This document shows positions 23,143-32,567 of a stretch of DNA of 64,000 nt, piece by piece. The notes under the pieces are model-generated. The model saw nothing but the letters and a program-made list of their open reading frames with translations. It was not told the DNA's origin and did no database searches. Every line of letters starts with the position of its first letter. The stretch's first letter is position 1. Origin of the DNA: Paulinella micropora (lineage: Eukaryota; Cercozoa; Imbricatea; Euglyphida; Paulinellidae); contig WBZZ01003595.1 of assembly GCA_019918135.1 (NCBI GenBank), positions 1-64,000 of the forward strand, in the 5' to 3' direction. The position numbers and the translations under genes are program-made.

Positions 23143-23742
23143 ATGACACGTACCAAGCGCACCGTCGGCCCCGGGGAGACCGAGGGCGTGCGACGGCGGA
23201 AGAAACACCGGGAGCACTCCAGCCCCGGCAAGAAAAGACACACGTCCGAGTCTGGCGGCAAGGCCAGCTCGCGCCAGGGGCATGATAAGGCAGGCAGCAG
23301 CACCAAGCGGAAGAAAAAGAAGACCAAGCAGCGTGACTCCCAGCGGGCCCGCAGCCGCTCCGCCCCGCCCCCGGAAAAAGACAGTCCGAAAGAGGAGCGC
23401 CGGCGCGGCGCCAAGCGCACGGTGCGCGCCAAGCAGGCCAGGCTCTTCCGGCGCAAGTTTGCGCGGGAACTCCGGCTGAGCCACCTGAAGCCGGCTCTGT
23501 GCAAAGCTACGTTCTACCGCCGGGTCATGCAGTGCATCCTGAGCCAGCAGACCAATGTCAGCATCGTCCAGGGCTTGGCCATGAAGGGCATTCTAGTGGC
23601 ATGCCAGCAGATTGTACAGGACGTCTTTGACCATGGCAAGCGCATCATGGAGGTGCAGGGCAAAGAAACACTGATGGACAAACACTGGCAGCACGCGGTG
23701 TTCGAACGGCGGCTAGTGCAGTCCCGCCGCCGCATCGCGTAG
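23143..23742 (+). CDS. Histone H3-like protein with extended basic tail
   Basis: The ATG at 23,143 begins MTRTKRTVGPGETEG, echoing the ARTKQT start of eukaryotic H3. The tail is about 115 residues, very rich in Lys/Arg/Ser (SSTKRKKKKTKQRDSQRARS), far longer than in H3. The C-terminal part fits a histone fold: helix 1 KATFYRRVMQCILSQQ, loop TNVSIVQ, long helix 2 GLAMKGILVACQQIVQDVFD, loop KETLMDKH, helix 3 WQHAVFERRLV. In H3 the matching parts are PFQRLVREIAQDFK, the QEASEAYLVGLFEDTN helix and MPKDIQLARRI. It would package DNA as part of a nucleosome-like particle. The frame is intact at 199 residues, and ATTAAA follows at 23,820. Strong divergence argues against an ordinary host core histone; a viral or lineage-specific variant is likelier. 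Confidence 0.65.
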   Translation: MTRTKRTVGPGETEGVRRRKKHREHSSPGKKRHTSESGGKASSRQGHDKAGSSTKRKKKKTKQRDSQRARSRSAPPPEKDSPKEERRRGAKRTVRAKQARLFRRKFARELRLSHLKPALCKATFYRRVMQCILSQQTNVSIVQGLAMKGILVACQQIVQDVFDHGKRIMEVQGKETLMDKHWQHAVFERRLVQSRRRIA

Positions 23743-24125
23743 GCCGCGGGAGCCCCGGGGCAGCCGGGATAGGGAGTAGCAAGTGAGGGGAACGCACAGG
23801 GGGTCCGAGGAGTACAAGTCATTAAAAAACGGACGCGACTAGTTTTTCTGTGCCAGCCCGGAGAGGGACACGACCCCGGCCGGCCCGGGTCAAGGGGAGC
23901 GGGCTGACCGCGCGGCGGCCAGTCCCTTGGAAGATCGCAGAGGGGGGGGCGGCGCTTGTGCCTGGCCAACCAGGATTTCGGAGAAAAACTCGTTCCCCGT
24001 CGCCCACCGGCCTTTGTGCAGCAGATTCCAGCGAGCCAAGGCCCGTGTCGGCCTGCCCTGTTGCTAAAGAGAAAGTTTTTTTTAACTAGGTCAACAATCA
24101 AGCTGCGGCAGCCTTGGGCTCTTTT

Positions 24126-24172
<47 letters not shown>

Positions 24173-24464
24173 GGGGGGGCCGGGATCCGCGGCCGGCGCA
24201 TGCCAGCGGACCGAGGCCCCGATGGAGAGACCGGCCTGTCCTGTGGCCCCAATTTCTTTTTACCAAGTCCGCAGCCCAAGCTGTGACAGCCCGTGGTTCT
24301 GCCTGACTCGCTCAGAGCTGCTGGCAGGGGGGGGGGGGGGGAGAGCCCGCGGAGAGGAAGGCCGCGGGGCTCCTCAGCCGCCGAGCCCTGCCTGGCGGTA
24401 GCTCTCCCCCCCCCCCCCCCCCGGGCCTACCCGGCAGGTCCGGGCCTGCTGGCGGGCCCTGCGC
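23743..24464. repeat. Intergenic region with CT microsatellite
   Basis: Contains ATTAAA (23,820), a C/T-rich microsatellite of TCTCTC units at 24,121-24,172, a G run (24,328-24,342) and a C run (24,408-24,422). The frames here are low-complexity and not supported as genes. Confidence 0.7.
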
Positions 24465-26066
24465 CTAGGCGGCCGTCTTTCGCCGTTTCGGCAGGTGGAG
24501 GCGCACGCCCTGCTGCTGGGAGCATATCTCCCGCAGTTGTTGCAGGCTGAACAGCGTACAATCTTGGCTCACTAGCCGCGGGCAGCCCGCGAGCTTGATG
24601 TAGGCATTCGGGACCCGCCCTGCCGGAACGGTTAGTTTGTCTAGTACCGGGCAGCTAGCCAACGTTAGCTGAAATCTTCGGCACTGGCCTAGGCCGGCAG
24701 GCAGCACTAGCTCAGTCAGGACAGCGCAGTTTCCTATGGACAGCGTCAACCTCTCCACTTGGGCTAAGTCGGCTGGCAGCACGAGCTTAGCCAGAGCGGA
24801 GCAGTCCGTGATCGTCAGCTCCAGCTCCGTCACGCCGGGCATGGCTGCTGGCACTGCGAGCTCAGTCAGAGCAGCGCAGTCTCTTATGGACAGCGTCAAC
24901 CTCTCCACTTTGGCTAAGTCGGCTGGCAGCACGAGCTTAGCCAGAGCGGAGCAGCCCGTGATCGCCAGCTCCAGCTCCGTCACGCCGGGCATGGCTGCTG
25001 GCACTGCGAGCTCCGTCAGAGCGGGGCAGCCCGTGATCGCCAGCTCCAGCCCCGTCACGCTGGACAGGGCCGTTGGTAACACGAGCGCTGGCAGAAGTTG
25101 GCAGTCTTGTACCCGGAGCGTGAGCTCCTGGCACACTGGTAGCTCGACGGGCAGCCCGAGCCAGGCCAGAGCGGGGCAGGCGGTGACCGTCAGCTCCAAC
25201 TCCGCCACGCTGGGCAGGGCCGTTGGTAACACGAGCGCTGGCAGACGTTGGCAGTCCTGTATCCGGAGCATGAGCTCCTGGCACACTGGTAGCTTGGCGG
25301 GCGGCACGAGCTGGGTCAGAGCGGGGCAAGCGGAGATCGTCAACCCCCACTCCGTCACGCTGGGCAGGGCCGTTGGTAACACGAGCGCTGGCAGACGTTG
25401 GCAGTCCTGCACCGTCAGCGTACAGGCCGTGTAGTTCAGCCACCCGGTCAGGGGGAGCTCGAGCTCCTGCAGCGCGGGGCATTCCTCGACCGTCACGCCT
25501 GAACGGGAACCCAGTCTTACCTCCTCCGCTTCATCCTGCACCCGCAGCCTCTCTATCAGCGGCGGTCGCAGGGCCTCGAGCTGGTCGCAGCGCTTGGCGG
25601 TCACAGTGAACGCACCCCGTACCTGGGCCAGCGCGGAGAAGTCACAGGTCCGCAGCTCGGGGCACTCCAACTCTACCTGGACCGGCCCCGCTACCTTCTC
25701 GAGCTTAGGCAGCGACAGCTCTCGGAATGCTGGGCAGTCCTTGACGCACACCGACAGTTCACAGCCTACTTGCGCTAACAGAGGCAAAGCAAACTTCTTT
25801 AGGTTGGGACAGCGTTTGAAGCTGACGCGGCTCCTCCTAGACTCGCCTCGCCCCCGCACCAGCCGCAGCTCCGGTAGCGTAAACTCCTGTAGGTTCTCGC
25901 AGCCCCGGAATTCTAGCCAGAGCTCTTGATCCACTAGACGCAACAAGGGCAAGCTTACCAGCCTAACGTCGGAGCCCTGTACTTTGAGCACGCAGCCCCC
26001 GCCCCGTACTTTGCTGAGCAGCGGCAGGTCTAGTTTTTCGAACACAGGGCAGTTCTCGAGGGACAC
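24465..26066 (-). CDS. Leucine-rich repeat array (LRR_5/BspA-like), C-terminal part
   Basis: Some 530 residues are made almost wholly of ~24-residue leucine-rich repeats of the pattern LTIxxCPALxxLxLPxxLP, e.g. ITDCSALAKLVLPADL and VQDCQRLPALVLPTALPSVT. Several units are near-identical, showing recent duplication (DNA repeats at 24,720-25,260). It ends with a basic LHLPKRRKTAA tail, a possible nuclear signal. There is no ATG at the left end of this frame, and it directly adjoins the LRR frame at 26,069-27,613, so the two are probably parts of one locus read in two frames (about one break). Function would be protein binding; the target is unknown. Confidence 0.6.
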   Translation of the reverse strand: MSLENCPVFEKLDLPLLSKVRGGGCVLKVQGSDVRLVSLPLLRLVDQELWLEFRGCENLQEFTLPELRLVRGRGESRRSRVSFKRCPNLKKFALPLLAQVGCELSVCVKDCPAFRELSLPKLEKVAGPVQVELECPELRTCDFSALAQVRGAFTVTAKRCDQLEALRPPLIERLRVQDEAEEVRLGSRSGVTVEECPALQELELPLTGWLNYTACTLTVQDCQRLPALVLPTALPSVTEWGLTISACPALTQLVPPAKLPVCQELMLRIQDCQRLPALVLPTALPSVAELELTVTACPALAWLGLPVELPVCQELTLRVQDCQLLPALVLPTALSSVTGLELAITGCPALTELAVPAAMPGVTELELAITGCSALAKLVLPADLAKVERLTLSIRDCAALTELAVPAAMPGVTELELTITDCSALAKLVLPADLAQVERLTLSIGNCAVLTELVLPAGLGQCRRFQLTLASCPVLDKLTVPAGRVPNAYIKLAGCPRLVSQDCTLFSLQQLREICSQQQGVRLHLPKRRKTAA

Positions 26067-26068
26067 AT

Positions 26069-27613
26069 TTAGGGACCCCCCGAAAGCGGGCGCGTCGTCG
26101 TCCTCCGCTGGGCCTCCTCGGTAAGAGCTGCCAACCTCCTCTTCCCGATGGTACGCAGCAGGGGCAAAGTGCAGTTAAGCAGCCAGGTACAGTCCTCGAA
26201 ATGTAGCCTCAGGCCACGCTCCTGTCCCCAGCCCTGGCCCACGGCCGGCCGGTGCGCGAGCCGTTGTAACAGGGGCAGAGTGAAAGCCGTGAGGCGCTGG
26301 CAGGCACAAAAGTCCAGGCCCAGCAGGTAGCCCACCGATGCCAATCTAGGCAAGGTAGCCTCTTCCAGGGTGCCGCACCCGTGGAACCCGAACTCGGCCT
26401 CTTCGTATACCTTGTACAACTGTGGTAGTGCGAAGCAGGACAGGCGTGGACAGCTACGGAGTTCCACGTCGAGGTTTCCGGCCACGACGGCCAGCTCAGG
26501 CGCGTGGAACAGTGCGAAGTCCAGCAACGGCGGGGCGGCGGGCGCTGCCGGGCGGGGCGAATAATAGCCGGGGGTGGGCTTGGTAGGGAGCAATCGTACG
26601 TGCAGGCCCCTGGCTTGCGCCAGCCGTGGTAACAAAAGCTCGCGCAGGGTCCTACACGCGTACAGCCCCAGCGTGAGGATTCCCTCCGTGGCGCAGAGCT
26701 CCGGCCAACTCAGGGTAGTCAGCTGGTGGCACTGGTTCGCTTCCCAGTGCAGATCCCCGTTCCCTGGCTTGACTTGCAGCGCAGCGGCACAGCTGCCGCG
26801 AAGGCCCACTCGGACCGGCTGTGGGCTGTCGCCGCTGCGCAAAGAGGTGTCGATGGTGGCGAGGGCCGGACAGTCCTCGAAGAGTAGCGCTGGCTGCGAG
26901 GAGGGGCGCCGTTCGTGCCGCTGCGCTTGCTGCGTAAAGACAAACCGTTGCAGTAGCGGCAGGCCGGACAGGGTGAACTCGGGGAGGATTTTCCCTGGCT
27001 CCGGCAGGACGGTTTGGGTAAACTCGAGCGCCGTGACCTGGTCCAGGAACGGCTGCGCGCCGGCTCCTGTCCTGGCGAGCTTCAGGTACGTGCATTCGTC
27101 TACGACCAGATGATGCAGGCATAGCCGCCGGACGGGGAAAGCCTGGGGTCCCGCGAAGGGGAAGTACCCCGCGTTCTGGCTGGCGAGCTCGGCCAGCTCT
27201 TGGTCACGGCCCGCGGGGTAGCTTTCGCCCCGGGAGATGACCAGTTCGGGGAGCACAAAACCGCCGTTCTGGGCGCTGGCCCCGAGCCCAAGCCTAGCCG
27301 CGACGCCGAGCGAGTCCCAGTAGCTTGCCCTGCGCAGCTGCACGTCGGTGTTAGAGCGGGTAGCGGCCGTGCGCACAACGGGGTGGACTGTGCCCACTGG
27401 AGGAATTAGCAGGGGAGCAAACGCCAATATGTCAGGCCCGCCCCCGGCCAACGCGTCGCCGGCCTTTCGCCACGCGGCTTTTCTACCCTGCAGGGCCCGG
27501 TAGTTGTTGCTGGCCCAGCCTTGGATTTCCGTCGAGACCGAAAGCCGGTCGCAGCTGGCGCATTTCCTCTCCCGTGCTTGGCTGGGGCCGGCCTTTTTTT
27601 TTTCTTCGGCCAT
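26069..27613 (-). CDS. Leucine-rich repeat protein, N-terminal part
   Basis: The start at 27,613 is MAEEKKKAGPSQARERKCAS, with an ATG in good context (AACATGG). A basic/Cys N-terminus (RKCASCDRL) leads to a ~230-residue globular part, then LRR units similar to those of the adjoining downstream frame (LLFEDCPALATIDTSL, VELRSCPRLSCFALPQLYKV, LHFEDCTWLLNCTLPLL). The CxxC plus basic start recalls the 18,714 protein (ECAECGRERGSKRSK), suggesting a shared N-terminal module. A bidirectional promoter with the 28,025 gene lies upstream. Confidence 0.6.
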   Translation of the reverse strand: MAEEKKKAGPSQARERKCASCDRLSVSTEIQGWASNNYRALQGRKAAWRKAGDALAGGGPDILAFAPLLIPPVGTVHPVVRTAATRSNTDVQLRRASYWDSLGVAARLGLGASAQNGGFVLPELVISRGESYPAGRDQELAELASQNAGYFPFAGPQAFPVRRLCLHHLVVDECTYLKLARTGAGAQPFLDQVTALEFTQTVLPEPGKILPEFTLSGLPLLQRFVFTQQAQRHERRPSSQPALLFEDCPALATIDTSLRSGDSPQPVRVGLRGSCAAALQVKPGNGDLHWEANQCHQLTTLSWPELCATEGILTLGLYACRTLRELLLPRLAQARGLHVRLLPTKPTPGYYSPRPAAPAAPPLLDFALFHAPELAVVAGNLDVELRSCPRLSCFALPQLYKVYEEAEFGFHGCGTLEEATLPRLASVGYLLGLDFCACQRLTAFTLPLLQRLAHRPAVGQGWGQERGLRLHFEDCTWLLNCTLPLLRTIGKRRLAALTEEAQRRTTTRPLSGGP

Positions 27614-28024
27614 GTTGCATCTTGGGAAATAGACCGCTGCGCGGCCTTGGCTCCGCCGGCGCGCTCTCTTCTTCTCTTGCTTCCCCCCCTTCCTCTCCTT
27701 TCGCGCCCAGGGGAAGGGAAGCAAGGGGGGGGGCGGCACGGGCCGGGCGCATGCGAGCCGGGCGCCCACCCGCGAGCACGGAGGGGGGGGGAGGCTGGCG
27801 CGCGAGCCCCCGCCGCCGGCGCCCGCCCGCGAGCACGGAGGGGGGGGGGGGAGGCTGGCGCGCGAGCCCCCGCCGCCGGCGCCCGCCCGTGGGGCACGGA
27901 GGGGGGGGGGAGGCTGGCGCGCGAGCCCCCCCCCCCCCCCCCTGCACGTGCGCGGCGCGCGCTCTTTTCCAGGGAGGAGGGGAGCGCGTCCGCTTCACTT
28001 TCCGCCCGGCGTAGAACGTAAAAC
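27614..28024. promoter_or_regulatory. Bidirectional promoter with ~62-bp tandem repeats
   Basis: Between divergent starts at 27,613 (-) and 28,025 (+), three tandem copies of a ~62-bp unit (CGAGCACGGAGGGGGGGG, then AGGCTGGCGCGCGAGCCCCC, then CGCCGCCGGCGCC) span 27,760-27,935, ending in a C18 run. The units contain G-tracts able to form G-quadruplexes and CpG-rich palindromic GGCGCGCG cores. Confidence 0.65.
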
Positions 28025-29134
28025 ATGCTGCAGCTGGACCAAGAGGACGATTATCCTCTGCTAGACTTCCTCCCGCCGCTGGTGGTGAGTGGCTCCCCCG
28101 GCGCCCACCCCTCCTCACCACCAGCGGGCTCTCCCACCCTGCCCCAACCACTACCTGACTCGCAAGACTGGCATCTCGCTAGCCCGGGTAGCCTGTTGGC
28201 CGACAGCAGCGGACAGTGCGCCGCTTCGGACACACCCGAGCGTGGCGCTGTACCTGGGCCACCGGACGGCGTGCCTTGGGCCCAGGGCGACCCCTCGGGC
28301 GACCCCCCGGGCGACCCCCCGGGCGGCGGGAAGGCCGTGCTGGAGGTAGCGGCGCTGCAAGAACTCTGGGCCGAGTGCGAGAAGGAGGGAGCCTTGCTCG
28401 CGGGCCTGTTCGACCGCCTGGTCGCCCGGGGAGGTAGCCGCACCCCGGTGCTCAGGCCGACGACCAGGCCGGCGCAGGGCCTGTGGTCCTTTGGTGGTGA
28501 TTACAACGTGGCGGTCCTGCCCGGCCCGGACGACGACGGCAGGGGGGCAGGCAGAAGCTGGGGCGGGGCTCTGGCCGGGGCCGCGGCCGCCCCTAGCGCT
28601 ACCGCCCGGTTCGGGGCGCACACGCGCACTCAGGCGCGGGACTTCGCCGGCCCCAAGGTCAGGAAGACGGAGCCCGCACAGGACGCCGCGTCGCGGGCGG
28701 AACGACCCCCCGCGGACCAGCGCAGGCACGATCGCCCCGACAAGGAAAAGATGTGCCGGGACGAACGCAACGGCTACTTGCGGGAGCTGAAGGACCTGCT
28801 GAGCCTGCCCGAGAATACACAAGCTAACACGGTGTTGGCGGAAACAGTGTACAAGGTGCGCGAAGTCGTGACCACTAGTATTTCCCGCGAGCTAGAGTGT
28901 CCGCTGCCCTTCCGTCGCGCCCGGGGGCTCGGTAAGAACAAGAACGAGAATGAGCGGCGCAAGGAGTTGGCGCTCATGTGCCGCGAGATGACTGCGCGCC
29001 TGGGCCTGGGCAAGACCACGTACAACCAGGTTATAGCGCGCGCACTGGACGTACTGAAGAGCACGGTGGGCTATGGCCCGGGCGCTCAGGACTTGGAAAT
29101 CTCCCGCCTCGTCCATCAGCACTCCTTTCTGTAA
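28025..29134 (+). CDS. Putative DNA-binding regulator with tandem bHLH-like segments
   Basis: The start is the ATG at 28,025 (MLQLDQEDDYPLLDFLPPLV); 369 residues in one frame. The first ~220 residues are acidic, Pro/Gly/Ser-rich and probably disordered, as in an activation domain. The C-terminal half is helical with two segments of basic-helix-loop-helix character: MCRDERNGYLRELKDLLSLP followed by TVLAETVYKVREVV, and NENERRKELALMCREMTARL followed by TTYNQVIARALDVLKSTVG. Each has an ER/R-rich first helix, a loop with Thr/Lys and a second amphipathic helix. A nuclear transcription regulator is plausible, but neither segment is a clear family match. ATTAAA follows at 29,159. Confidence 0.45.
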   Translation: MLQLDQEDDYPLLDFLPPLVVSGSPGAHPSSPPAGSPTLPQPLPDSQDWHLASPGSLLADSSGQCAASDTPERGAVPGPPDGVPWAQGDPSGDPPGDPPGGGKAVLEVAALQELWAECEKEGALLAGLFDRLVARGGSRTPVLRPTTRPAQGLWSFGGDYNVAVLPGPDDDGRGAGRSWGGALAGAAAAPSATARFGAHTRTQARDFAGPKVRKTEPAQDAASRAERPPADQRRHDRPDKEKMCRDERNGYLRELKDLLSLPENTQANTVLAETVYKVREVVTTSISRELECPLPFRRARGLGKNKNENERRKELALMCREMTARLGLGKTTYNQVIARALDVLKSTVGYGPGAQDLEISRLVHQHSFL

Positions 29135-29555
29135 AGCGGCGGCCGGCCGCCTCTTCTCTATTAAAAGCTCAGGCACCGGTCCAGGGCACAGCACCCGGCG
29201 AGGTTGGGGGCCGGCCGGGAGCTGGCTAGCTAGCGCCGGCGGTACGGAGGGGGGCCGGGGGGGGGGGGGGGCTTCGGTCTGAGGAGTACCGGCGCGGCCG
29301 CGCCCGGATCCGCCGCCCCCCCCCCCCCCCCCCACGGCCCCCCTCAGGAAGGGGGAAGCACTTTTCGCCCCGGTCCGGGTGGTGGCTGGGGAGGGGCTGC
29401 CCCGGTGAACTCGTGGCCGGCCGCGCTAGGACGCCAGGCCACGTCCGCCGGCGCCCAGAGGACCGCAGCTAGACTTTTTAATGGGCTGCTCAGGCACACC
29501 CCGGCCGGCGAAACTAAGCCCGCTCGCTGTCACTGTCTGCCGCGCGGGGCGGCGG
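29135..29555. other. Intergenic, G- and C-tracts
   Basis: Contains TATTAAAAGC (29,158) as 3' signal of the + gene, a G run at 29,255-29,268 and a C run at 29,317-29,333. It also covers the uncertain 3' limit of the - strand block. No separate gene is supported. Confidence 0.45.
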
Positions 29556-30891
29556 TCATCCGTAGAAACTGCACAGGGGGCCGCGGTCCGGGCCCGTGTC
29601 TGGCGCGGGCACTGCCGCCTGCATGCCGCCGGACGCCTGGCCGTCACCGGCGGGCGCCTGGCCAGTAGGGCCGGCGGGCGCCTGGCCAGTAGGGCCGGCG
29701 GGGCCAGTAGGACCGGCAGAGGCGGGGGGGCCGAGTCCGCCTGCGTGACGGCCGCCGGGTCGAACGCGTAGCTCACAAAAGCCCCCGTCGTCCTCCTCCC
29801 GCGGCTGTCCCCCGGGGGCGACGGCGCCGGGGTCCGGCCCCAGGGCGCACACCGGCCCGGCCTCGTCGTCCGAGGCGCCGAGCACATAGACGGGCGAGTC
29901 CAGGGGCACCTCTTCTGCCGGGCCCAGGGTGCAGGCAGTAGGTAGGGCGGCCGGCCCCCCGGGGGGTTCCCCGGGGGGCCAGCGGGGGAGCCAGCGGGGG
30001 AGCCAGCGGGGGAGCCAGCGGGGGGGCCAGCAGGCCTTGGTCGAGGCTGGCGGCGGCGGCCGCGCCCGCTGGGTGAGCGGCGGCGGACACGCCCTCTGGG
30101 AGAGGAGCGGCGGCGGCCGCACCCGCCGGGGGAGGGGCGGCGGCGGCAGAAACGCCCGCCGGGGGAGGAGCGGCCCCCCCGGCGTCGGGCCGCGAGGCGG
30201 GTGGAGCTGGGCTGCGGTGGCGGCGGCGGCGGGGCGAGCGCTGCCCGGAACTGGGCGAGGGGGAGCGTACGCGCCGGACCCCGGGGGGCCGGCGTTCGCG
30301 GGAGCGGCGCGGCCGAGGCCCCGCTGGCGGGCTGTGGCTGCGCGGCAGCCCCTCGGCCGAGCTGCGACTGCGCGGGCGGAGCGCCCTGCCAGCTTCCTCC
30401 TCGGCCTCGCGGGGGGGCCGGGCAGTGTCCACCGCGCGGGGGGAGAGCCCGCCCAACCCCCAGGCGAGGTTCGTGCACGCGAGTGCGTACACCTCCGACG
30501 GCCCCGTGGGCCCAGGGGCGGGGAAGAACGGGCACAGGTACACGGGTCCCGCGGGGGGCGCGGCCCCGCGCGCGATCAGCGCCAGCCGGCCGCCGCGACC
30601 GCGCACCCCGGCGCCCAGCGCCGGGCACAGGCGGCGCAGGCAGTAGTCCAGGAGGGGCAGGTCGGTGTCCGGCGTAAAGCGGTGGCCGTTGCTGAGCTCG
30701 ACGCGGCAGCGCGACGCGCGCAGCAGCCTGGCCGTCCCGTTCCAGAACTCGGCGCTGCACCCCGGGTCGTACAGCGCCCGGGCCGGCAGCAGGCGCGCCA
30801 GGGCCCGCCCCGCCCGGCCGTACTCTGCCGCCGGCTCGGCCGGGCCGGCGGGCGGCGGCGCCCAGCGCTGCCCCAAAGCGTCGATCAGCAC
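29556..30891 (-). pseudogene. RS-rich and Pro/Ala-rich C-terminal part of a large - strand locus
   Basis: A globular start (RCRVELSNGHRFTPDTDLPL, DYCLRRLCPALGAGVRGRGG) leads into an arginine/serine-rich section (RSRERRPPGVRRVRSPSPSS, RRRRHRSPAPP) like the RS domain of splicing factors or of viral RNA-binding regulators. A Pro/Ala tract with four or more LAPP units (12-bp repeats at 29,980-30,030) follows. The end is acidic (ASDDEAGPVCALGPD). It is read in more than one frame and seems to continue from the frame at 30,885-32,558, so the - strand block 29.5-33.6 kb is probably one broken locus with about three or more breaks. No family is recognised. Confidence 0.4.
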
Positions 30892-32558
30892 GTCCAGCAG
30901 CCCGGCGGGGGCCCCACACAGCCACGCCAGCAGCAGCGCGTCCGCCGCCTCGCCGGCGCTGCCCCCCGCCCGGGCCAGGGCCTCGGGCCCGGCCGTACCC
31001 TCGGGCTGCGCGGCGCAAAGTCACGCCACGCCAGCTCGGCCAGCCAGGGCGAGCCCTGGCCGCCGGCCGCCGCGTACGGGATGCGCCAGGGCACCTCCAG
31101 CTGCCGGTCGGTGCCGCCCCCCCGCAGCCGGCACAAGGAGCGCTGGCCCCCCTGCAGCGGGGCGGCCGGCCGGCCGGCCCAGCCCCCGGGCTCCGCCAGG
31201 CGCAGCACTAGCTCGGCGCGGTCGCGGTCCGCCGACACGACCGACAGGGAGCCCCGTTCCAGGCCCCACACCGTCTGCACCCCGCGCTCGCGCCAGCGGG
31301 CCCGCAGCGCTCGCCACAGCTCGCACCAGAAGTACGCCAGCGGCCGGGCGTCGCCGGACTCGGGGTCCAGCAGTCCTGTCGCCCGGCCGCGGCCGGCCAG
31401 GGCCAACAGGACCTCCCCGCCCCAGGCCAGGCAGCCGCGCCCGAGCACGGCGGGGGGCGAACGCGCGCAGGCTCGCGCCCAGCTCCGGGCGTCCTCCAGG
31501 CACGCCGGCGGCGGCAGCCCCAGCCGGGGCGCTTGTTTCCGTAGCCACCCCGCGCCCGGGCCGCCGCGCAGCAGCGCCCACGACGAGCCGACCGGATCCT
31601 GCAGCAGCGCCAGCGGAGCGCCTCGCACCAGCTCCGCGTAGCGCCGGCCTTCGCTGTAACGCAGCCGGGCGGCCGGCGCTCGGCCCGGCGGCGACGACGG
31701 GGATGACGAGGACGAGGATGACGAGGACGGCCGCGAGGACGAGGATGACGAGGACGAGGACTGCCGCGAGGACGAGGACGGCCGCGAGGACGAGGACGGC
31801 CGCGAGGACGAGGACGGCCGCGAGGACGAGGAGGACGAGAACGAGGACGAGGACGGCCGCGAGGACGAGGAGGACGAGAACGAGGACGAGGACGACGAGG
31901 ACGAGGACGGCCGCAAGGGCGAGGACGGCCGCGAGGACGAGGACGGCGGCGGCGGGGGCACCCAGTCCGGCGGCGGCGGGCCGAGCCCGGCCCACGCGTC
32001 CACCACCGAGGGCCGCAGCGCGGACCCCGTCGTGAGGGGCGGGCCGTGCGTGCCGCTCGCTTCCGACAGCGCACGCCGCTCCTCGGGCCCGGTCGTCGCG
32101 GGCAGCACAAAGAGGCACGTGCCCAGGCGCCGCCGCCAGTACTCGGACCCCGGCCCCCTAAACAGTGGCGCCAGCGACGCCGCCACGCCGCGGCGCGCGG
32201 CGGGCTTGTCCGGGAACGACACGACCAGCCACGGCAGCAGCTGCGGGTCCGCGTCCAGGGCCGTCCGCAGCGCGTCCCACGGTTCCGCGCCGCCCGGCGG
32301 CCAGGCCACCCACAGGCCGGGCGGCGCGGACCCGGGGGCCAGCAGTTGGGTGAGGTTCGCGGGGGAGCCCCACGCCGTCCGGGCGCCCCAGGCCGCGCAC
32401 CACTGCCGCACGTAGGCCGGGGGCGGGCCGCCCAGGGACAGATAGCAGGGCCGAACGCCGCCGCTCCCCCCGGGCGGCCGGCCGCGCGCGCCCGTGAGCA
32501 GGGCCCAGACCACGAGCAGCCGCGCGCGCTCGTCTTCGTCGGCGGCCAGGGCCCACAC
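30885..32558 (-). pseudogene. Middle part of the - strand locus, with polyserine tract
   Basis: About 550 codons. The N-terminal part is globular (LLPWLVVSFPDKPAARRGVA, RRRLGTCLFVLPATTGPEER). The centre is a ~110-residue polyserine tract with spaced RPSS motifs, encoded by a GAGGAC/GAGGACGGCCGC microsatellite (31,685-31,950 on the + strand). The C-terminal part contains AYFWCELWRALRARWRERGV and SVVSADRDRAELVLRLAEPG. Long serine tracts are seen in herpesvirus regulators and giant-virus proteins but do not identify a family. It lies in the same orientation between the two neighbouring frames and is probably part of the same broken locus. Confidence 0.45.
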
Positions 32559-32567
32559 GGGGCCCAG

